From assembly GCA_016789035.1 (NCBI GenBank), contig JAEUSC010000019.1:1-11079 (forward strand): a stretch of 11,079 bases of DNA, in the 5' to 3' direction. The translations under genes and the position numbers were made by a program. Within the stretch, counting starts at the first letter, position 1. Each line of letters begins with the position of its first letter. The stretch is from Candidatus Omnitrophota bacterium. GTDB taxonomy: Bacteria > Omnitrophota > Gorgyraeia > Zapsychrales > Fredricksoniimonadaceae. Below are positions 5,673 through 11,079 of the stretch, one piece after another. The notes beneath the pieces were generated by a model. It had not been told where the DNA came from. It searched no databases and was given only the letters and a program-made list of their open reading frames with translations.

Positions 5673-6851
5673 ATGGAGAATTTGGTGAAGATTGCACACG
5701 GAAACGAATCGCAAAAGGCAAAATTTAAGGTTCCGTTTGGAACGGTCTCGATCACACCGGATGCCAAACAACTTATTAATGAAGTCATTGATTCGGGATG
5801 GGTGACGAAAGGCAAGTGTGTTAAGGAGTTTGAGGAGAAATTTGCAGCGCTCTTTGGGGTCAAATATGGTGTGGCGGTTTCCAGTGGCACAGATGCGGAT
5901 GCGCTGGCCTGTGCGTCATTGTATGACTTTGGCGCTAAACGAGGCGACGAAATTATTGTTCCTGCCCTGACATTTGTGGCTACGGGAAATTCAGTTTTTC
6001 AGGCGGGATTCACACCAGTCTTTGTCGACGTCAGACGCACAACGCTTAATATTGATCCGGATCTGATTGAACGGGCCATCACTTCCAGAACGCGCGCGAT
6101 TATGCCCGTGCATTTGATGGGAAAGCCGGCGGCTATGGACCAGATTCGGGCGATCGCCAAAAGGCACAATCTTTTTATTATTGAGGATGCGGCGGAAGCC
6201 CACGGTGCCGAGTATCGCTCTGAGAAGATCGGGGCCATGGGCGATATGGCCTGTTTCAGTTTATATGCAGCCCACATTATTACGACGATTGAAGGGGGAA
6301 TAGTCATTACCAATAATGAAAAGATGGCAAATGCCCTTCGATCGTTACGGAATCACGGAATCGAAGGGAAGTTTGCCTTTCAACGCATTGGATTTTCTGC
6401 CAAGATGAATGAAATTGAAGCCTCTGTGGGTTTAGGCAATATTAAGATTTTTCATCAGATTCTAGAAAAGCGCCGCCGCAACGTCCTTTATTTGATCAAG
6501 GAATTCAAACAGTTTGAAAAGTATTTCATCACATTGCAAGAGGACGCCGGCGAAAAGTTGGGGCCGCATGCATTTTCCATTATTGTGCGAGAAAATGCGA
6601 GTTTCACTAAAGATGAGTTTGTGGATTTTATTGAGGCTAACGGTGTGGATTCGCGAAATCTGTTTTATTCCATTCCAACGCAATGCCCCAGTTACGCCTT
6701 TTTAGGACACAAACTTGGGGACTTTCCAGAGGCGGAGTTTTGTTCAGATAACGGCACGCATATCGGATGCCATCAGGACTTGGAAATTGAACAATTAGAT
6801 CATGCGGTTAAGACAGTCGGTGATTTTTTGCGGCTGCGTGGCGCAAAATAA
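5673..6851 (+). CDS. DegT-fold PLP enzyme with His in place of the catalytic Lys (ColD/RfbH-like dehydratase candidate)
   Basis: The 392-residue protein has the DegT/DnrJ/EryC1/StrS fold. VPFGTVSITPD starts the core at about residue 20, SSGTDADAL lies at 70-78, and EDAAEAHGAE (171-180) carries Asp172 for the PLP ring nitrogen. The segment that normally holds the PLP-binding lysine reads CFSLYAAHIITTIEGG (194-209), placing His201 (codon 6273-6275) at the lysine position. In ColD and RfbH the same replacement turns an aminotransferase into a 3-dehydratase acting on a 4-keto sugar nucleotide. RfbH's iron-sulfur cysteines are not apparent, so ColD is the closer analogue. The rest of the protein is intact, which argues against decay. 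The start is ATG 5673, two bases after the upstream stop; GTG 5685, with GGAG six bases before it, is an alternative. The substrate is unknown; a GDP-4-keto-heptose or 4-keto-6-deoxymannose is plausible. Confidence 0.85.
   Translation: MENLVKIAHGNESQKAKFKVPFGTVSITPDAKQLINEVIDSGWVTKGKCVKEFEEKFAALFGVKYGVAVSSGTDADALACASLYDFGAKRGDEIIVPALTFVATGNSVFQAGFTPVFVDVRRTTLNIDPDLIERAITSRTRAIMPVHLMGKPAAMDQIRAIAKRHNLFIIEDAAEAHGAEYRSEKIGAMGDMACFSLYAAHIITTIEGGIVITNNEKMANALRSLRNHGIEGKFAFQRIGFSAKMNEIEASVGLGNIKIFHQILEKRRRNVLYLIKEFKQFEKYFITLQEDAGEKLGPHAFSIIVRENASFTKDEFVDFIEANGVDSRNLFYSIPTQCPSYAFLGHKLGDFPEAEFCSDNGTHIGCHQDLEIEQLDHAVKTVGDFLRLRGAK
5675..5678 (+). promoter_or_regulatory. Possible ribosome binding site for a GTG 5685 start
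   Basis: GGAG lies six bases before an in-frame GTG at 5685, while ATG 5673 has no clear motif upstream and probably depends on coupling to the preceding gene. Either start leaves the DegT-fold core complete. Confidence 0.35.
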
Positions 6852-6866
6852 AATTCAGGAGTTAAC

Positions 6867-7925
6867 ATGACGAAGAATGATTTGTATGTTGTGATTTTAG
6901 CCGGCGGATCCGGGACGCGGTTCTGGCCGTCCAGTCGTTCGGCCCTGCCCAAGCAGTTTTTGTCTCTGGTTGGTAATAAAACCATGCTTCAAGAAACCTT
7001 GTCCCGCATGCAGTCTAAGGTCAGCGGGGATCAAATTTATATTGTCAGCAACAAGCGTTTCGCCAAGATCATTGAAAAACAGACCAAGTCTTATAAAGTG
7101 CCCAAGGCCAATATCCTTTTGGAGCCGTCCGGAAAGAACACGGCCCCGGCCATTGCTTGGGCGGCGTCGGCCATTTATCATCGTAATCCCGACGCGGTGA
7201 TGGTGGTTCTTCCCAGTGATCACTTGATTCAGAATCAAAAATCGTATGCCGCGACATTGGATGAAGCTGTTTGTTTGGCTAATGAAGGTTATTTGGTAAC
7301 GCTTGGCATTGTTCCGACTCGTCCGGAAACCGGTTATGGATATATCAAGGGAAAGAAAACCAGGGGCCAGGGAAAAGATCTTTACGAGGTCGAACAATTT
7401 GTGGAAAAGCCGAATTTGGCAAAGGCTGTGGAATACTTAAAGACAAAGAAATATTACTGGAACAGCGGAATGTTTATTTGGAAAGCGGAGGTTGTTTTAA
7501 ACGAATTTCGTCAGTATCTTCCAGAAATTCACAATGCCTTTTTCAAAAGCCATTCCCAAAAGGCGGTTGAGAAATTTTGGGACGGGCTGACCGGAATTTC
7601 CATAGATTACGGCATTATGGAGAAAGCCAAACGTGTCGCGGTCGTTCCGGCGGACATCGGGTGGTCGGATGTCGGAAGCTGGGAAGCTCTTTGGGAAGTG
7701 TCTTCAAAAGATCCTCAGGGAAATGTTTTGCGCGGAGATGTTGTGACGCATGCCTCAAAAGACAATCTAGTTTTTGCCGAGAAGCGCATGGTGGCCGTCG
7801 TTGGGCTTCAGGATGTGGTTGTTGTTGAGACGCCGGATGTTCTGCTTGTTTGTCACAGGAAGCAATCCCAGGAAGTTAAGGCGATTGTCGATCACCTCAA
7901 GGAAAAAAAGAGGCGGGAAATTTAA
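6867..7925 (+). CDS. manC: Mannose-1-phosphate guanylyltransferase
   Basis: This 352-residue enzyme makes GDP-mannose from mannose 1-phosphate and GTP in the cytoplasm. It shows LAGGSGTRFWP (11-21) with Lys29 in LPKQFL, EPSGKNTAPAIA (86-97), LPSDH (115-119), ETGYGYIK (154-161), the FVEKP signature (178-182), NSGMF (199-203) and IGWSDVGSW (264-272). Length matches the short, monofunctional type: the C-terminal cupin isomerase domain of bifunctional ManC/AlgA proteins is absent, so mannose-6-phosphate isomerase must be encoded elsewhere. AGGAG (6857-6861) five bases before the ATG is one of the best ribosome binding sites in the window. GDP-mannose would feed the Fcl-family enzyme at the left edge through a GDP-mannose dehydratase not seen here. 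This is the safest functional call of the window. Confidence 0.95.
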   Translation: MTKNDLYVVILAGGSGTRFWPSSRSALPKQFLSLVGNKTMLQETLSRMQSKVSGDQIYIVSNKRFAKIIEKQTKSYKVPKANILLEPSGKNTAPAIAWAASAIYHRNPDAVMVVLPSDHLIQNQKSYAATLDEAVCLANEGYLVTLGIVPTRPETGYGYIKGKKTRGQGKDLYEVEQFVEKPNLAKAVEYLKTKKYYWNSGMFIWKAEVVLNEFRQYLPEIHNAFFKSHSQKAVEKFWDGLTGISIDYGIMEKAKRVAVVPADIGWSDVGSWEALWEVSSKDPQGNVLRGDVVTHASKDNLVFAEKRMVAVVGLQDVVVVETPDVLLVCHRKQSQEVKAIVDHLKEKKRREI

Positions 7926-7959
7926 GAACCTTCCGCCTATGTCGGTGCGGAGAGGTTTT
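7925..7959. repeat. Hairpin between manC and the GT9 gene
   Basis: Bases 7925-7936 pair with 7947-7959 as a 12-bp stem containing one G-T wobble and one bulged G (7952), closing a 10-base loop. The 3' arm ends one base before the AGGG (7960-7963) that serves ATG 7968. No proper U-tract follows, so it looks more like an mRNA processing, stability or translation-control element than a terminator. Confidence 0.5.
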
Positions 7960-7967
7960 AGGGAAAA

Positions 7968-9032
7968 ATGTTCCAGAAAATTCTCATCATTAATACGTTT
8001 GGGATCGGTGACGTTTTATTTTCCACCCCCGTCATTTCCAATATCAAACGGGCCTTTCCTCAGACCGTTGTTCATTACTTGACCAATCCTCGCAGTTCAG
8101 CGGTCATCAAAGATAATCCCAAGATCAGTAAAACGTTGATTTATGAACGTGATGACTTTCATAAAGTCTATAAGCGTTCGCCATTGGAATTTATTAAAAA
8201 GTGGGTTGCTTTCTTTAATGAAATTAAGGCGGAAAAATATGATGCGGTTCTGGATCTTTCGCTGGACCGAGGGATGGGGGCCATGTGTATGGTCGCAGGG
8301 ATCAAGCAACGAATTGGATTTAACTACAAAAATAGGGGATTATGTTTAACGCGCCGGATTCCATTTAAGGGGTATGAAGGAAAACATGTGGTCGATCATT
8401 ATTTAAGTCTGTTAGAAGATATCGGCATTCCCGCTATCGACAAACATTTGGAATTGGTCATTCCTGAAGCGGATCTGCAATGGGCCAAGGATTGGCAGTT
8501 CGGTGAAGCCCTGGCATTTTCCAAGTTATTGATTGCTGTTTTTCCCGGAGGCGGAGCCAGTTGGGGAAAAGGAGCGCGGTTTAAGCGCTGGCCGGTTGAG
8601 AAATATGTCAAATTAGTGGACAAAATGATTGAAAAGTTCGACGCCCACATTATACTGATGGGGAACTCCGAGGAGAGAGAGCTTTGTAATCAGATTTCCA
8701 GGGTTTCTCCGTCGGGTACTCGTGTTGTGGCCGGAGATTTGAGTTTGACGCAGAGTGCGGCTCTTTTAAAACAATGCCGGATTGCAATTCTTAACGACGG
8801 CGGTCCGTTGCATGTGGCGGTGGCAAGCCGGGTGACCACCGTTTCGATCTTTGGTCCTGTGGATGATCGAGTTTATGGTCCGTATCCTGCAACAGGACAT
8901 TATGTTGTAAAAAAAGGTTTGGCCTGCCAGCCTTGTTATCGTCAATTTCGCATGGCTAATTGCAGTCATGTTAATTGTTTGGCCCAGTTAGATGTTGATG
9001 ATGTTTTACGAAAGGTAGAAGAAGTTTTATGA
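7968..9032 (+). CDS. Glycosyltransferase family 9 (ADP/GDP-heptose:LPS heptosyltransferase family)
   Basis: The 354-residue protein has the two-domain GT-B layout of heptosyltransferases. The N-terminal domain begins ILIINTFGIGDVLFSTPVI, with GIGD (12-15) holding the conserved catalytic-loop aspartate. The C-terminal nucleotide-sugar domain contains FPGGGASWGKGARFKRWP (192-209), a DLSLTQSAALLKQC helix, NDGGPLHVA (276-284) and FGP (295-297). The tail has a Cys-rich CQPCYRQFRMANCSHVNC segment (320-337) seen in many GT9 members. These enzymes transfer heptose from a nucleotide donor to the lipid A-Kdo core at the inner face of the inner membrane. Upstream GDP-heptose-type genes raise the possibility of a GDP-linked donor rather than ADP-heptose. 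AGGG (7960-7963) is four bases before the ATG. Acceptor and donor are not determinable here. Confidence 0.88.
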   Translation: MFQKILIINTFGIGDVLFSTPVISNIKRAFPQTVVHYLTNPRSSAVIKDNPKISKTLIYERDDFHKVYKRSPLEFIKKWVAFFNEIKAEKYDAVLDLSLDRGMGAMCMVAGIKQRIGFNYKNRGLCLTRRIPFKGYEGKHVVDHYLSLLEDIGIPAIDKHLELVIPEADLQWAKDWQFGEALAFSKLLIAVFPGGGASWGKGARFKRWPVEKYVKLVDKMIEKFDAHIILMGNSEERELCNQISRVSPSGTRVVAGDLSLTQSAALLKQCRIAILNDGGPLHVAVASRVTTVSIFGPVDDRVYGPYPATGHYVVKKGLACQPCYRQFRMANCSHVNCLAQLDVDDVLRKVEEVL

Positions 9033-10132
9033 GTATTCCATTTATTGATTTTAGTGAGCAGTATGGTACGACAAAAGAAGAAATTCAGGCAGGTCTCGAG
9101 AAGGTTTTTCAAAAGGGAGATTTTATCTTAGGCCAGGCGGCCAAAGATTTTGAAACAAGTTTTGCAAATTATTGTGGTGTTAAATACGGCATTGGTGTTA
9201 ATTCCGGTACTGATGCACTGTATCTTGCCATTGCTTCCCTGGATATTCAGGAAGGTGATGAAGTAATTCTGCCGACATTTACTTTTATTGCCACCGCGTT
9301 ATGCGTTTCCTATGCTGGGGCAACCCCCGTCTTTGTCGACGTTGAAAATGATACTTATAACATCGATCCTAAGGCCTTTGAACGAGCGATCACGCCAAGA
9401 ACAAAAGCTGTCATCCCGGTCCACCTGTATGGTCAGGCCGCAGACATGACAGAAATAGTTGCCATCGCCAAGAAACATAATATCAAAATCATTGAAGATG
9501 CGGCCCAGGCCCACGGCGCCAAATATCAAGATAAAAGAATCGGGTCTCTGGGGGATGTGGCATGTTTTAGTTTTTATCCCACAAAAAGTTTGGGCGCTTT
9601 TGGGGATGCGGGCATGATTGTCACCAACGATCCCAAAATCAATGAAAAGGCGCTTATGCTGCGCGATTACGGGCGGCAAGGCCGGTATGAGCATAAGATT
9701 AAGGGATATAATTCTCGCCTTGACACTGTACAAGCTGTTGTTTTGGCAGCGAAACTAAAGCATTTGGATCAGTGGAATCAGATGCGGGCAAAAAATGCGG
9801 CTTATTACAATGAGTCTTTACAGAACGTTAAAGGAATTACCACCCCCAAACTGAAATCCGATCGCACCCATGTTTATCAGACCTACGCCATCAGGGTCAA
9901 TGCCAAACGCGATCAAATTATGGAAGCATTAAAATCCAAGGGAATCAGTTCTTTGATTCACTATCCCATTCCATTGCATTTGCAAGAGGCTTATAAGGAG
10001 CTTAATGGCCGCCGCGGAGATTTTCCTGTGGCAGAAGCGCTTGCAGATGAGGTGCTATCCATTCCGATGTTTCCTCATATGACCCGGCAGCAGATTGATG
10101 TAGTCTGCGCAGCACTTAAGGAGTTGGTTTAA
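9029..10132 (+). CDS. DegT/DnrJ/EryC1/StrS sugar aminotransferase (canonical Lys)
   Basis: The 367-residue enzyme is a complete PLP-dependent sugar-nucleotide aminotransferase. IPFIDFSEQY opens the protein, with NSGTDAL at 58-64 and EDAAQAHGA at 156-164 (Asp157 for the PLP ring). CFSFYPTKSLGAFGDAG (179-195) carries the Schiff-base lysine at 186. The C-terminal YPIPLHLQEAY (312-322) and LSIPMFPHMT (343-352) are standard family blocks. It would use glutamate or glutamine to aminate a 3- or 4-keto nucleotide sugar. FSFYPTKSLGAFGDAG is shared by FdtB/QdtB- and WbpE/WlbC-type enzymes, which act at C3, so a 3-amino sugar is slightly favoured. It is paralogous to the His-containing protein at 5673-6851. 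ATG 9029 overlaps the GT9 stop as ATGA, implying translational coupling. Confidence 0.93.
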   Translation: MSIPFIDFSEQYGTTKEEIQAGLEKVFQKGDFILGQAAKDFETSFANYCGVKYGIGVNSGTDALYLAIASLDIQEGDEVILPTFTFIATALCVSYAGATPVFVDVENDTYNIDPKAFERAITPRTKAVIPVHLYGQAADMTEIVAIAKKHNIKIIEDAAQAHGAKYQDKRIGSLGDVACFSFYPTKSLGAFGDAGMIVTNDPKINEKALMLRDYGRQGRYEHKIKGYNSRLDTVQAVVLAAKLKHLDQWNQMRAKNAAYYNESLQNVKGITTPKLKSDRTHVYQTYAIRVNAKRDQIMEALKSKGISSLIHYPIPLHLQEAYKELNGRRGDFPVAEALADEVLSIPMFPHMTRQQIDVVCAALKELV

Positions 10133-10893
10133 TGGCAAAAGTTCCTGTTTCCGTCGTTGTAATTACCAAGAACGAAGAACGAAATATTGAAGACTGTCTT
10201 AACAGTGTCTATGGTTGGGCCAGTGAAATTGTTGTCGTGGATGACCAGAGTAGTGATCAGACGGTTCCGTTGGCCGAAAAGTTTGCCAGTACAATTTATC
10301 ATCGCCGTATGGAAAACGAAGGCATTCACCGCAATTGGTCCTACGCTCAAGCCAAGAATGAATGGGTGTTGAGCCTGGATGCCGATGAGATCGTCAGCCC
10401 CGAGCTGCGCAATGAGATCTCGCAGAATATTTCCAACCCGAAATTTCAGGCCTATTCCATTCCTTTGCGCAATTACATCGGAAAATATTGGGTGAAACAC
10501 TCAGGCTGGTATCCAGCGGGAAAACTGCGTTTGTTTCAAAAAAGCAAATTTAAATATGAAGAAGTTAAAGTGCATCCCCGTGTCTTTTTAGACGGCGAAT
10601 GCGGGCATTTGACGACAGATATTATTCACAAAGGATATCCTGACTTTGAACATTTCCTGCAAAGTTTGAACCGTCAGACATCCCTCGAAGCAGAAAAATG
10701 GATTGAGACCAACCGCCACATGAGTTTGGGCAAGGCCATTTGGCGTACAGTCGACCGGTTTTTCCGTTCCTTTATTGGGAAGGCCGGTTATAAAGACGGA
10801 TTTATTGGATTTATGGTTGCGTTTTTTGCGTCGCTGTATCAAATCATCAGTTATGCCAAATATTGGGAGATTAAAAGGGGAATTAAGCAGTAA
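10132..10893 (+). CDS. Glycosyltransferase family 2, WaaE/KdtX-like
   Basis: The 253-residue protein is a GT-A glycosyltransferase. VSVVVITKNEERNIEDCLNS (6-25) is the nucleotide-binding start, VVVDDQSSDQT (34-44) the second strand, and SLDADE (81-86) holds the DxD metal site at 83-85. RLFQKSKFKYEEVKVHP in the middle is typical of the WaaE/KdtX group, which adds a beta-linked glucose to the inner-core heptose of LPS in enterobacteria. A hydrophobic helix near the C-terminus (about 223-241) followed by basic residues suggests membrane association. The neighbouring GT9 gene fits a core-sugar role; donor and acceptor are inferred. The ATG shares its A with the preceding TAA stop (TAATG), so the gene is tightly coupled to the aminotransferase. 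Confidence 0.9.
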   Translation: MAKVPVSVVVITKNEERNIEDCLNSVYGWASEIVVVDDQSSDQTVPLAEKFASTIYHRRMENEGIHRNWSYAQAKNEWVLSLDADEIVSPELRNEISQNISNPKFQAYSIPLRNYIGKYWVKHSGWYPAGKLRLFQKSKFKYEEVKVHPRVFLDGECGHLTTDIIHKGYPDFEHFLQSLNRQTSLEAEKWIETNRHMSLGKAIWRTVDRFFRSFIGKAGYKDGFIGFMVAFFASLYQIISYAKYWEIKRGIKQ

Positions 10894-10976
10894 TGAGTAC
10901 CCGTGGCCAGTGTCAGTCGTGAGCATATTATGCAGATGAGCACAGACATGAAGCACGGATCACTTTAAAGGCACAA

Positions 10977-11079
10977 ATGAACATTGTTTTTCTTGATCGA
11001 GACGGTGTTATTAATGAATTTCCAGGTAACGGAAATTACGTTACCAAGATCAAAGAGTTTCATTTTATTCCCGGTTCTT
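10977..11079 (+). CDS. gmhB: HAD phosphatase, GmhB type (heptose-1,7-bisphosphate 7-phosphatase), N-terminal part
   Basis: The frame starts at ATG 10977, six bases after AAAGG (10967-10971 region), and runs off the window after 34 complete codons. MNIVFLDRDGVINEF contains the HAD motif I, with nucleophile Asp7 and acid/base Asp9, and the FLDRDGVIN form is characteristic of GmhB/HisB-N phosphatases. YVTKIKEFHFIPGS follows, matching the family's 'Y-V-x-x-x-x-x-F-x-F-x-P-G' stretch. GmhB removes the 7-phosphate from D-glycero-D-manno-heptose 1,7-bisphosphate, between the kinase and guanylyltransferase steps encoded upstream. Histidinol-phosphatase is the main alternative; the cluster context favours heptose. 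The zinc-binding cysteines that would help decide lie beyond the window. Confidence 0.8.
   Translation, partial: MNIVFLDRDGVINEFPGNGNYVTKIKEFHFIPGS

Noticed and set aside
6897..7397. 166-codon open frame on the minus strand inside manC
   Set aside because: It lies wholly within a strongly recognised gene and its translation shows no domain; it is an antisense shadow.
9299..9733. 144-codon open frame on the minus strand inside the aminotransferase gene
   Set aside because: Same reason: antisense to conserved PLP-enzyme motifs and without recognisable features.
10893..10976. Possible tiny gene or terminator between the GT2 and GmhB genes
   Set aside because: The only frame after the stop is nine codons, and GCATATTATGC is too short a palindrome with no T-run; I see nothing supportable in this 83-base gap.

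Overview
The window is a single-direction (+ strand) sugar-nucleotide and surface-polysaccharide gene cluster. It carries ten complete genes, a 5'-truncated gene at the left edge and a 3'-truncated gene at the right edge. Gaps are short; the longest is about 120 bases and none exceeds 300. Several junctions overlap or nearly overlap (ATGA at 9029-9032, TAATG at 10130-10134, and tight joins near 360, 5145 and 5671), as expected of a co-transcribed operon. I see no rRNA, tRNA, CRISPR array, insertion sequence or convincing promoter.

Organism: GC looks intermediate by eye. GT9 heptosyltransferase, WaaE/KdtX-like glycosyltransferase and GmhB genes point to a Gram-negative-type cell envelope. A cobalamin-binding radical SAM enzyme suggests an anaerobe or low-oxygen organism. 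The gene set resembles envelope clusters of uncultured groups such as Omnitrophota, or of some Deltaproteobacteria and spirochaetes. This placement is an inference.

Layout: the end of a GDP-L-fucose synthase-family gene (1-360); a small three-helix membrane protein (362-757); an extended SDR sugar-nucleotide enzyme resembling the Campylobacter GDP-heptose 4-dehydrogenase Cj1427 (794-1726); a B12-binding radical SAM protein (1803-3317); a GHMP kinase of the heptose-7-phosphate kinase (HddA) type (3323-4321); a long purine/pyrimidine inverted repeat (4326-4434); an HddC-type nucleotidyltransferase (4440-5150); a short methyltransferase-like protein (5141-5671); a DegT-fold PLP protein with the catalytic lysine replaced by histidine (5673-6851); a mannose-1-phosphate guanylyltransferase (6867-7925); a GT9 heptosyltransferase-family protein (7968-9032); a canonical DegT aminotransferase with lysine (9029-10132); a WaaE/KdtX-like GT2 glycosyltransferase (10132-10893); and the start of a GmhB-type HAD phosphatase (10977-11079).

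How they may work together (inference): the kinase, GmhB and HddC homologues are three of the four steps from sedoheptulose-7-phosphate to GDP-D-glycero-alpha-D-manno-heptose; the isomerase GmhA is not in the window. ManC and the Fcl-family enzyme belong to GDP-mannose/GDP-fucose-type chemistry; GDP-mannose dehydratase is not in the window. An SDR able to make a 4-keto sugar, a ColD/RfbH-like His-for-Lys PLP enzyme, an aminotransferase and a B12 radical SAM enzyme could together build an unusual, possibly deoxygenated or aminated, GDP-linked heptose or 6-deoxyhexose. The two glycosyltransferases would add such residues to an LPS core or other glycan. The most notable observations are the Lys-to-His PLP enzyme next to GDP-heptose genes, and the 35-position purine/pyrimidine hairpin directly upstream of the nucleotidyltransferase.
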